Shown here one piece after another: positions 34,425 through 44,109 of a DNA stretch of 64,000 nt. Position 1 is the stretch's first letter. Each line of letters starts with the position of its first letter. The notes under the pieces are model-generated. The model saw nothing but the letters and a program-made list of their open reading frames with translations, made no database searches and was not told where the DNA came from. Position numbers and translations under genes: made by a program. The DNA comes from Notolepis coatsorum (taxonomy: Eukaryota > Chordata > Actinopteri > Aulopiformes > Paralepididae). The stretch lies in the NCBI GenBank assembly GCA_963971535.1, contig CAXASK010000014.1, positions 1,109,799 through 1,173,798 of the forward strand, in the 5' to 3' direction.

Positions 34425-37400
34425 TTTGAATATAATGATCTGGAACACTGGGGGAATAAATAATCAACATAAACGCAAAAGCGTGCTCACATTGATGAAA
34501 AACAAACAGGTTGATGTGGCTCTCTTAAGCGAAACGCACATTTTAGTGGGAGACAAAGCTACGTTAGCGGACAACACATACCATAACATTAGTCACTCTT
34601 CCTTTGGAACGAGAACCCGTGGGGTTTCTATAGTCGTGAAACAGAAATTGAATATTGAATTGAAGGGAGTATGGTCTGATGCAGATGGTCGGATAACCAT
34701 AGCTAAGATTATACACAAGAATAGGAAAATATCGTTGGTAGCGGTATATGCCCCAAATCTTTACGAAACTAATTTCTACACTGCACTCACTAGGGAAATG
34801 TTAAACCTTCCAGAATACTCATTTATAATCGGTGCGGATTTTAATGCCATTTGGGACCCTGGGTTGGATAAATCTTATCCCAACTTTTCCAACAAACTAA
34901 AAAAGTCATCTAAGGCGTTAAAGGATTGGACAAAGAATACAGGTGTAAATGATCAATGGCGATCACTCAACCCCACAACCCGGAAGTACTCCTGTCGATC
35001 AGCAAGACATAAAACACTCTCCAGAATAGATTATGTTTTCGCAACCCCGAGACTATTTGATAACTATGAAGTGGAGATGGTACCCAATGCATTATCAGAT
35101 CACTGTTATTTACTCCTAAAAGGATCATTTGGTGTACTATCATCCCGAGCCCCAAGATGGCGCTTTAACACGACACTGCTGAATAACAAGGAATTCATTA
35201 CACAACTCAAAGAAGCTCTTTCAGTATTCCTACCAGAGAATGTGAAATTGGTGCCGGACCCTAGAATATTATGGATGTCGGTAAAGGGAATGATCAAGGA
35301 TTTCACTGATAGCTTTTCATCCAAAATACGCAAGAATCGATGCTCAAAACTGGCGGAACTAGAAACGCTTTACTCTACATTATTTACTTCTTTACAATAT
35401 AACGACTCGGTTCGACTGGAATCTCAAGTTAATTTACTAAAAATAGAGATTAACGCCATTTATAAACAACAATCTGAAGTACAAATACGTAGCACAAAAC
35501 AACAGCATTACTCTCAAGGTTCCAAACCAAGTCACCTACTAGCTACGCGATTAAGAGTTAACGCAAAATTTGCAGATATAACTTCCATTAAAGCACAACA
35601 AGGACTTGTAACAGACACCAAAGAAATAAACGCGACATTCAAAGAATTCTACTCCAACTTGTATAAATCAGAAACGACCTTCGATCAAAACAAAATGGAC
35701 ACATATCTTAATCAAATTAACCTCCCCAAACTTTCAGAGGATGATGCTAAACAGTTAGAAACACCAATCACACTAGAGGAACTCAGGAAAGCCATATCCG
35801 AAATGCAAAGTGGTAGGGCTCCTGGAAGAGACGGTATCCCACCAGAAATGTACCTCTCATGCTGGGACATAATTGGACCCCTATTACTTAATATGATTTT
35901 ATACTCAGTCAAGGAGGGGAACTTTCATAAGAACGACAATATAGCACTCATAACAGTTCTCCTTAAAAAAGACAAAGACCCCACCGAGTGCGGTAGTTAT
36001 AGACCCTTAAGCCTCCTCAGAACCGATATCAAACTGTTAGCCATCAGACTTCAAAAGCATATGACGTCTTTAGTTCATCCGGATCAAACTGGCTTCATAA
36101 GAAACCGCTTGATCACTGACAACATAAGACGATTACTATATGTACTAGATGCCAGCAAGGACGACACCACACCTAAGGCGATGCTGTCCCTAGATGCAAT
36201 GAAAGCCTTTGATAGGTTGGAATGGTCGTATCTATGGGCAGTATTAGAAAGGATGGGGTTAGGAAAAGGATTCATTGATATGATTAAAGTATTATACAAA
36301 GACCCATCGGCCATGATTACAACAGGTATAATCACCTCCGGAATATTTCCGGTATCATGCTCTTCTAGACAGGGTTGCCCTCTTAGTCCCGGACTATTCG
36401 ATTTATCACTAGAACCTTTAGCACAATATATAAGACAATCCCAACTCATAGAACCAATCGTAATCAAGGGCACACAACACAAAATTAGTCTATATGCGGA
36501 CAACGTAATACTGTTCATGCAAAACCCTAACACTGCAATGCCTCATCTTCTCAAGTTGATTAATGACTTTGGCGACCTATCGGGATTTAAGATAAACTGG
36601 CCAAAGTCGGCTTTCCTTCCACTGAACGCCCCTGCAAAAAATACAAGTCTTCCAGAAGAAATACCAATGGTTAAACACTTTAGATGTTTGGGAGTTGAAG
36701 TATTCCCTACCATAAGCCAAACGGTGAAACACAATTACATAGAAATCCAAAATAAAATCAAATACGACTTTGACAGGTGGTCAAAACTTAAAAACTCAGT
36801 ACAGGCACGGGTTTCAATAGTTAAGATGGATGTTTTACCTAGAATCAACTTCATCAGCTCAATGCTTCTGTTACCCCCTCCAGATGGTTACTGGAAAAAT
36901 CTTCCGCATATAAATTTATTTGGAATAACAAACCACCACGTATAAAAAGATCCACCGCACAGAGAAACAAAGCAGACGGAGGGATGGCATTTCGAAATTC
37001 TTTCCACTATTTTAAGGCGTACACTTTAAGACCACTGACAACCTGGTTTGAACCCCAAACATGAGTATCCTGGAGAAAGTAGAAGTTTAGAAGTAAATAT
37101 AGTAGCACCACAGAGACTGCAGGACATAGTATACACCAAAGTATCAATTAAGCAATGCGAACTGAAATTTGGCCCCATAATTACTCATGCGATCCGGACA
37201 TGGCGTGAAACACAAAAAAAATATTCTAACCCACATAAATGGCATAATCACACTCCCTTATTCAATAACAATGCACTCCTGATTGGAAAACGACCTATAA
37301 GATTCCCTAGATGGGAAAAGCAAGGCATACATACATTAGGAGATGTTTTCAACAAACAGGGTATTTGTAGTTATGATGAAATAGAAAAAAAAATTAATCT

Positions 37401-37762
37401 CACCGGTTCCACATATTATTTTTACGCACAATTATTGTTATGTTTGAAGGCTCACGGTGTTCCATTAAGGATACCAATTGCACACCACAGATACCACAAA
37501 TGTTTCTATGAAAGAGAGACATCGAGAGGTTTTGTATCAGATTTTTATCATCAATTACTAACGGCCTCGTATGAAACCCTCCACCTAGACTCTGTTTGGA
37601 GGAGGGATATACCAGACCTGGAAAAATATTTTGATTGGCAAGAAGCCTGGGCAAATGTTTTACTTGCATCAAGGAACCCGGACCATCAACAAATCAATCT
37701 TAACTATATTCATAGGACATACTTGACTCTTATAAGACTGAACAGAATGGGTCTTAAACAAG

Positions 37763-38139
37763 TGGGGCGGCGTGGCTCAGGCGTGGCTCAGGGGTAGAGC
37801 GGGGCGTCCAATGATCGAAGGGTTGGTGGTTCGAATCCCGCTCAAGCCCATGTCCATCCCATTGCCGTTGTGTCCTTGGGCAAGACACTTAACCTACTTG
37901 CCTCTTATGAATGTGTATGCATGTGAATGAATGTTGGTGGTGGTCGGAGGGGCCGTAGGCGTTGATTATTCGCCACGCTTCCGTGAGTCTGCCTCAGGGC
38001 AGCTCTGGCTGCAATTGTAGCTTACCACCACCGGTATGACTGTGTATGAACGAATAATGGACTCTGTGAAGCGCTCTGAGTCAGAGCAACAGTCAGTCAG
38101 AGAAGAGCGCTATATAAATCCAATCTATTATTATTATTA
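37763..38139 (+). mobile_element. tRNA-derived SINE (V-SINE-like) nested in the LINE
   Basis: The head has A-box-like TGGCTCAGGGGTAGAGC, with an 11-bp duplication, and B box GGTTCGAATCC. The core has CTTGGGCAAGACACTTAACC. It ends GCGCTATATAAATCC and (ATT)n. It is inserted between LINE residues LKQ and DSKC. Confidence 0.85.
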
Positions 38140-38281
38140 AGACTCCAAATGCTCCTTATGTACAAATGGGGATGAGGGGACATTTATGCACATGTACTGG
38201 GACTGCCCACCAGTTAAGATATTCTGAAATGAAGTGACCCAGCAATTATCAAATCTCTTAATTCTGAATATACCTGTACAC

Positions 38282-38989
38282 CAGGGGCGTATTTAGGATT
38301 GTAGGAGATCCGGGGCTTAGCCCAGATAGGTGCCCGCGTAAGCGGGCACGGAAATGTTTTTACTTCGACACCACAACCTTTAACTTATACCACCACCTTA
38401 AAGCGGACAAAAGGCAGTAGAGAACACTTAAATTCACACCCTTTAATTAATGAAGCAAACTATAATAATTTATAATAATAATAATACACTGTGTACAAAT
38501 AATAATACACTAGTAAAATAGTGCAGTGCAATAAAATAGTTAGTAAAATAGAATAAAATAATGCAATAGTGCATTGCAATAAAATAGTTATCATCGTATT
38601 TTTTCAGGAGGCCGGTAAGGAGTGCATTACAGTAGTCGAGTCGGCTTGATATAAAGGCATGTATCTGGTTTTCAGTGTCCTTTTGATTTATAAATGGCCG
38701 TACTTTAGCTATGTGGAAGGTGGAAGAATTATGTTTTTGTCAACTTGTTGATTGTGATTTAAAGCTTAGGTCTGAGTCTACCATAACACCAAGACTTAAC
38801 TCACTCAAATACAGTTAGCAGCTGGATAGACTACAGATGGAAATGAGCTTCTGCTAAATCTGGTGCAAACATATTTTCATGTAACAATGATTAATAGTCA
38901 AAAAAGAAAAAAGAAATTATATTAAAAAAAAAAAATCTGAAAACATTCGGGGCTTGAGCCCAAGTAGCCACCCCCTAGCCCCGCCCCTG
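38282..38989. mobile_element. Non-autonomous hAT (708 bp), nested in the LINE
   Basis: Flanked by CTGTACAC (38274-38281 and 38990-38997). The ends are CAGGGGCGTATTTAGG and, inverted, CAGGGGCGGGGCTAGG. AT-rich, non-coding. Its position dates it after the LINE insertion. Confidence 0.88.
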
Positions 38990-39645
38990 CTGTACACCCC
39001 TCTGTATTACTGCTGAATGATGTTTTTGAGTATGCAGTACCTACAGTATACAGCTAAAGAGATTGGTTTTATCTGGTATTACAGTGGCTAAAAAACTGAT
39101 AGCATCACGATGGTTTCAACCGGAAAAAATGTGCCGAAAGGTCTGGATTCTTACATATCTCGATGTGATTTATCTAGAAATATCTACAACAAGAATTTTG
39201 GGTCTCAATGAATCCAAATTGACAATGTGGTTAGAAGTGGTGGAGAGAATAAAAGCTAGCTTATAATGGTAGTGTCTGGTTAGGAGCGAATGATAATGGA
39301 TGGATTATCCACTGGGGGGTCCAGGGTGGGGGGTGCGAGCAAGAGCATATGTGTGTAGGGGAATAGATAGCAGGTATTAGGGGTATATCCTGTATAAGAC
39401 ATATATCTAAACAGTGATTTAATTTGATGTGCACTGTTAACAATGCTTGTATATCTAATCGTGTGTTGTCATGTTTGTTTATGTGTTTGTTTAAAAAATT
39501 ATAAAAAAATAAAATACAAAAAAAATACAAAATCTGCTATAACAATCATCCATGTTTTGTCTGTCTGTTCTCAGCATAGACCACCACCAGTGTGGTCTTA
39601 AAGATATATAATAATATTAAAGATATTCTTCTTTAAAGATAAAGA

Positions 39646-39900
39646 AGGCAACAGTGGCTCGGGAGGTAGAGCAGTCGTCTGGCAATCCGGAGGTTCCCGG
39701 TTCGATTCCCGCTCCTCCCGAGCAGCGTGTCGATGTGTCCTTGAGCAAGACACTTAACCCCTAATTGCTCCCGATAAGCAGGTTGGCACCTTGCATGGTT
39801 GCCTCCGCTGTCGGTGTGTGAATGTGTGAGTGATTGGGTAAAAATGTGAGGAACAAATTGTAAAGCGCTTTGGATAAAAGCGCTACATAAAAAAGCAGCC
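39646..39900 (+). mobile_element. tRNA-derived SINE adjoining a (CCT)n tract, copy 1
   Basis: The head TGGCTCGGGAGGTAGAGC and B box GGTTCGATTCC precede the core CTTGAGCAAGACACTTAACC and the end AAAGCGCTACATAAAAAAGC. A related copy lies inverted at 48747-49002. Confidence 0.85.
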
Positions 39901-40443
39901 AATTACCATCCCCTGCTGCCTCCTCTTCCTCATGCTCCTAATCCTCCTCTTCCTCCTCCTGCTCCTCCTCTTCCTCCTCCGCCTCCTCCTAATCTTCCTC
40001 ATCTTCCTTCTCTTCGTCTTCCTCCTAATCCTCCTCCTCCTCCTCCTCCTCTTCCTCCTCCTGCTCCTCCTGCTCATAATCCTCCTATTCCTGCTCCTAA
40101 TCCTCCTCTTCCTAATCCTCCTCCTCCTCCTCCTCCTCCTCCTCCTCCTCCTCCTCCTGCTCATAATCATCTTCCTCCTAATCCTCCTCCTCCTGCTCCT
40201 AATCCTCCTCCTGCTCCTCCTCCTCCTCCTCCTGCTCCTCCTCCTAATCCTCCTCCCCCTCCTGCTCCTCCTCCTCCTGCTCCTTCTCCTCATCCTCCTC
40301 CTCATCCTCCTCCTCCTCCTCTTCCTCCTCCTCCTGCTCCTGCTCCTCCTCCTCCTCCTCCTCCTCCTCCTGCTCCTGCTCCTGCTCCTCCTCCTCCTCC
40401 TCCTCCTCCTCCTCCTCCTCCTCCTCCTCCTCCTCCTCCAGGG
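39901..40443. repeat. Polypyrimidine (CCT/CTT)n tract
   Basis: About 540 bases of CCT, CTT, GCT and AAT triplets on +. It abuts the klhl10 stop codon and so is probably klhl10 3' UTR. Triplet order matches the inverted tract at 48015-48733. The long Arg-rich and Leu-rich frames here are artefacts. Confidence 0.9.
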
Positions 40444-40444
40444 G

Positions 40445-40762
40445 TCACTGCAGGGTGTCACAGGGAGCGGCGTACTGCCTCATGTTAGGCAGGCCATGCA
40501 TTATGCAGCAGCTTAGGCCTCTGCGCCGGATCTTCATGTCCTCGGCTACAGTCCACCTGTCGCTGCTCTGGTCGTAGCGCTCCATGTTGGAGAGGACGGT
40601 GTAGCCATTGTAGCCTCCGACCACGAAGAGCAGGTCGTCCAGCACCGCGATGCCAAAGTGTCTGCGGGGGGTGAGCATGTCGGGCAGGGCGCTCCAGGAG
40701 TCAGTCAAGGGGCTGTAGGCCTCCGCGCTATGCAGGACGTGTCCACGGTCACACCCTCCCAC
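40445..40762 (-). CDS. klhl10: klhl10 exon 5, last Kelch repeats and stop
   Basis: Acceptor CCTCAG. 105 codons, VGGCDRGHVLHSAEAYSP to MRQYAAPCDTLQ, then TGA. Mammalian KLHL10 continues about 20 residues beyond this. Here the stop is followed within a few bases by the GGA-repeat tract. Confidence 0.93.
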   Translation of the reverse strand: MGGCDRGHVLHSAEAYSPLTDSWSALPDMLTPRRHFGIAVLDDLLFVVGGYNGYTVLSNMERYDQSSDRWTVAEDMKIRRRGLSCCIMHGLPNMRQYAAPCDTLQ

Positions 40763-41209
40763 CTGAGGACAGGACACATGAGAGGAATGTTTTAGTGTGT
40801 GGCTCAGGCAGGCAGACACTGTATTAATCCATTTAGGGAAATGAGGGCATCACAGCAGCATTGCAAGTCAAATGATTAGGGGTGGGAATCACCAGTTTCA
40901 TCACGATACGATACGATATCGATTCTTTGGACAACGATACGATATTTGCCGATATCACAAAGTCTGCCACGATACGATACGATACGATTCAATTCAGGTG
41001 CCTGCGATCGATATGAGGCGATATTATGTGCCCATTTAACACAATCAGTCACATTTAGATCAACTAAAAAAAGGCTACGGAAATATCAATTGATGTATTT
41101 ATTTTTGAGCTCTTCCAGACATTTAAATGAAAAACAATCTATTGTTTTTAATACAAATAGACCTCCTGTTCACTTTTGTTTTTATATATTGAGCTTTAAC
41201 ACACACACA

Positions 41210-41273
<64 letters not shown>

Positions 41274-43797
41274 ACTTATATCGGCTCGCAAAATAGACGC
41301 TCTGTAGTGCTACAGCAGACGCAAACACTGCTGTAATGTCTACACGGAGTTTCACAATACTGGGCGCCGGCGGATATGACTCGCGGGGATTTTCAAAATA
41401 AGAGTATCGCAATATGAATCGATCTTTTTACGTTGCATCGATCCTATTTGATTATTGATAATAGATCGATATATCGATCTGGATCGATGTATTGTCCCAC
41501 CTCTACAAATGATACATATCTATAGAAATATCTAGTATAAAGCATTTGTCTCTGTGTGCACCTACCACATAGACTTGTTCTCCGTATGCAGCGACTCCCA
41601 GTCCGCTACGCCTGCTGCTCATGGGGGCGATCAGAGTCCACTGGTCGGTGTCTGGGCTGTAGCACTCAGCTGTGAACAGATACTCCGGCCAGTTCTCCCC
41701 ACCACAGATGTAAACCTGTAATAAGAAAGAATATTCTAATTTAGTTTATATATTCCATTTGATTTCATTCTACTTTAATTGTCCGTTAATGTTGATGCAC
41801 CAAAGGACCCAGACACATCTTTTGTATGTGCAAGCTTACTTGGCAATAAAGACATTTATGATTTCTGATCTAACGTTCCTTGTGTTCATCTAGCACCCTG
41901 TGTCCCTCAGTTCCACCCACCTTGCCCTGGAGGGCTGCTGCCCCGGCGTGTCTCCTGTGATCCAGCATGCGTGAGATTACTGTCCACTGGTCGGTTTCAG
42001 GCTCGTAGCGCTCTGCGGTGTTCAGTACCACGCGTCCGTCTTGCCCTCCCATGGCGTAGATACAGCCGCCGAACGCGACCACGCTGAGGTCACTGCGGCG
42101 TGAGTGCATGGGAGCCGCCTGCAGCCAGCTGCGAGTGACGGGGTTGAACCTGCACACACTGTTGAGATGCTGTACGCCGTCACAGCCGCCGACGCAGTAG
42201 ACCAGACCGTGGAGATAAGCGGTGCCGTGCCAGCCCCGGGGACTCTCCGCCTCAACGCTCACGTCCATCCATCCACCGGCTCGGATATTGTAAGCCTCCA
42301 TGGTCAGTTTGCCGCTCCCCCAGCCTCCGATGGCCAATAGGACCTCCTGGGGCAGGCGTGGACGCATCAGGGGGTTTGGGAGCCTGTCGGAGCCAGTAGG
42401 GTTCAGGACGCTGAGGATGAGGGCCCTGCAGTCGTGGCTGTCCCTCACCACAGGGTTGTTCTGGACGTTGTTCAGCAAGTAGTCAGGCCTCATCAAGCCC
42501 ATGCGAACCTGGGAAGAGACAAGCAGACAGCGGGTACAACTTAGACACCGGTTGTAGACGGTTTCTGTTGCTAGGGAACAGTTTGGACCCAAATGTTTGA
42601 GAACCACTGTACTAGGGAACCTAGTGTTGTTTTAATGTAATGCACAGTAATATAATTAGTCACCTTGGGCAGCAGCAAAGGGATGTGTGTTTTACGCTCC
42701 TCACGGGAGTGGTCGATCCAACGGAGGATGGCCTCGAACACCGTCTCCTCGCTCTTCACGTTCAGATCATCCCTCTCGATGATGTCCACCAGTTTCTGCA
42801 GGGACAGCTCCACAAACTCCTGTGAGACGTGCAACATCTTCTCAAAGTGGCACACGATGAAGAGATGGGCCTTGCGCCTCAGGTCAGGGCAGCAGTAGAT
42901 GTCCACGAACCTCCAGATGCCGACACAGTTTTCCAGAGACAGCTGGCCTTCTAGGAAGTCAGAGCACGCTCCTACTATGCCAGTGACGAGAAGCTGGTCT
43001 GCAGCCACCAGAAGCTCTTCCACGTTCTCTGCTGTCACCAGCACAAAGCGTGTGTAGGAGTACTCTATGATGAGCTGCATCATACCCGGGGACACCCCAG
43101 GGATACTGTAGACTGCTTTCTCTGAGTCGCTCCAGCGAGTGAAGAGGGCTCTGTGGGACGCAGAGTATAGAGATATCTGATGAGTAAACAGTAAGCAACA
43201 TTCTGTCCTGTGTAGTAATATATGTTCACTGTAGAAGTATAGGGTCTTAGCACAGTAGAAGTATATCTTTTTACAGTAGAAGTACAGTATAGTATCTGTT
43301 TACAGTAGAAGTACAGAATAGTATCTGTTTACAGTAGAAGTACAGTATAGTATCTGTTTACAGTAGAAGTGCAGTATAGTATATTTTTACAGTAGAAGTA
43401 CAGTATAGTATCTGTTTACAGTAGAAGTACAGTATAGTATATGTTTACAGTAGAAGTACAGTATAGTATATTTTTACAGTAGACGTACAGTATAGTATCT
43501 GTTTACAGTAGAAGTACAGTATAGTATCTGTTTACAGTAAAAGTACAGTATGGTATCTGTTTACTAACCAAGCTAACCTGAACCAAGCTAACCTTAACCA
43601 AGCTAAGCTGAAACAAGCTAACCTGAACCAAGCTAACCTGAACCAAGCTAAACTTACCTGAAATAGTCACTGCAGTCACACAGGAGGGCCTTGTGGGCAT
43701 TCAACTCAGTGCTGTTGACTTTAATAACCACATCCCAGAACCTTCCCTTATGACGCAGCTCATTAAGGATTGTACAGGACATTGTTTCCTTTTCCAT
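40445..43797 (-). CDS. klhl10: klhl10, BTB-BACK-Kelch CUL3 adaptor, complete, 5 exons
   Basis: KLHL10 is a substrate adaptor for CUL3 ubiquitin ligase, in mammals specific to spermatids. Exons 43797-43658, 43150-42664, 42508-41921, 41715-41566 and 40762-40445 join to 1683 bases (560 residues) with consensus splice sites and matching phases. In order they give BTB (NELRHKGRFWDVVIKVN, LCDCSDYFRALFT), BACK (EETVFEAILRWIDH, LLLPKVRMGLM) and six Kelch repeats (AIGGWGSG, VGGCDG, AMGGQDG, ICGGENW, VGGCDRG, VGGYNGY). It tracks mammalian KLHL10 throughout but lacks about 20 N-terminal and nearly 30 C-terminal residues. An in-frame TAA 12 bases upstream supports the ATG at 43797; M6 is an alternative. 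Teleosts may have two paralogues. Confidence 0.94.
40877..41505. mobile_element. Non-autonomous hAT (629 bp) in klhl10 intron 4
   Basis: Flanked by CAAATGAT (40869-40876 and 41506-41513). The ends are TAGGGGTGGGAATCA and, inverted, TAGAGGTGGGACAAT. It is rich in CGATACGAT and ATCGAT palindromes and carries a (CA)n tract at about 41201-41268. No transposase frame. Confidence 0.9.
41566..41715 (-). CDS. klhl10: klhl10 exon 4, Kelch repeat
   Basis: Exactly 50 codons between TTACAG and GTG|GTAGGT: VYICGGENWPEYLFTAE, then TDQWTLIAPMSSRRSGLG to EQVYV. Matches the corresponding KLHL10 repeat. Confidence 0.93.
41921..42508 (-). CDS. klhl10: klhl10 exon 3, BACK end and first Kelch repeats
   Basis: Acceptor TTCCCAG. 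196 codons from VRMGLMRPDYLLNNV to AALQGK. Includes LLAIGGWGSG, VYCVGGCDGVQHLNSV and IYAMGGQDGRVVLNTAERYE. Donor AAG|GTGGGT. Confidence 0.94.
42664..43150 (-). CDS. klhl10: klhl10 exon 2, BTB C-terminal half and BACK
   Basis: Acceptor CCCACAG. It completes the split Arg and continues ALFTRWSDSEKAVYSIPG, then SPGMMQLIIEYSYTR, and the BACK helices to LLLPK. Donor AAG|GTGACT, phase 0. Confidence 0.93.
43226..43563. repeat. 29-bp minisatellite in klhl10 intron 1
   Basis: About 11 copies of ACAGTAGAAGTACAGTATAG then TATCTGTTT, with AT-rich variants (TATTTTT, TATGTTT). Confidence 0.92.
43566..43660 (-). repeat. 15-bp repeat seeded at the klhl10 exon 1 donor
   Basis: On the minus strand TTTCAG|GTAAGTTTAGCTTGG is followed by about five TTCAGGTTAGCTTGG copies. 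Each copy keeps CAG|GT, but with a weaker donor context (GTTAGC). Confidence 0.8.
43658..43797 (-). CDS. klhl10: klhl10 exon 1, start and BTB N-terminal half
   Basis: Encodes MEKETMSCTILNELRHKG through LNAHKALLCDCSDYF plus two bases of an Arg codon, ending TTCAG|GTAAGT (phase 2). It is not visible as a long frame but matches the start of the KLHL10 BTB domain exactly in position. The donor seeds a 15-bp tandem repeat. Confidence 0.9.
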
Positions 43798-43917
43798 GTG
43801 GGGATTTTAAATTGTATCTACAGAATATATTCAAGCTTACAGACAAATAGCCGGAAACAACAAGTGAGATCTTCACTTGTCTTCTGAGATCTGAGAGCTT
43901 CTGAGAGAATTGTTGAA

Positions 43918-43923
43918 TATATA
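43918..43923 (-). promoter_or_regulatory. klhl10: klhl10 TATA-like box
   Basis: The minus strand reads CAGTATATATTC about 120 bases upstream of the ATG and 9 bases downstream of the HSE/CRE repeats. This would place transcription start near 43890. Inference from spacing only. Confidence 0.4.
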
Positions 43924-43931
43924 CTGTACAC

Positions 43932-44109
43932 AAATGTTCTAGAATGTTCTATTATGACATCATACTGTGACATCACAAATGTTCTAGAATGTTCTATTAT
44001 GACATCATACTGTGCCATCACAAATGTTCTAGAATGTTTGATTATGACATCATACTGTGACATCACAAATGTTCTAGAATGTTTGATTATGACATCATAC
44101 TGTGACATC
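43932..44109 (-). promoter_or_regulatory. klhl10: Four 45-bp repeats with HSE-like and CRE-like motifs upstream of klhl10
   Basis: Units start at 43932, 43977, 44022 and 44067. Units 1-2 hold TTCTAGAATGTTC, three alternating heat-shock pentamers in consensus spacing; units 3-4 have TTT in the third. Units carry TATGACATCATA and GTGACATCAC, one base from the CRE palindrome TGACGTCA (unit 2 has GTGCCATCAC). The last unit is cut by a hAT insertion. Function is inferred from position. Confidence 0.6.

Larger units (their letters stand above)
34417..39531 (+). mobile_element. L1-like LINE, broken, with nested SINE and hAT
   Basis: ORF2 (34417-36945) carries an N-terminal apurinic endonuclease (E39, D141/N143, SDH at 227-229) and a reverse transcriptase (D593/D599 in SLDAMKAFDR, RQGCPLSP, then YADN at 693-696). 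The usual YADD is YADN, so a catalytic Asp is lost. A frameshift near 36890 continues the protein as FIWNNKPPRIKRSTAQ to a stop at 37062; a further frame runs 37048-37760. A SINE splits it at 37763, then CSLCTNGDEGTFMHMYWDCP follows. A hAT splits it at 38282. The tail VAKKLIASRWF ends at 39266, followed by a 3' UTR and A-rich end. Inactive. Confidence 0.88.

Noticed and set aside
37763-37850. tRNA gene
   Set aside because: A and B boxes are present but no foldable full tRNA; a SINE core and tail follow. The same applies at 39646, 46580-46810 and 48747.
39883-40516. Arg-rich and Leu-rich proteins
   Set aside because: Pure translation of GGA/CCT triplet repeats; the same holds for 48138-48746.
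41182-41296. Thr/His repeat protein
   Set aside because: Translation of a (CA)n tract inside a hAT element.
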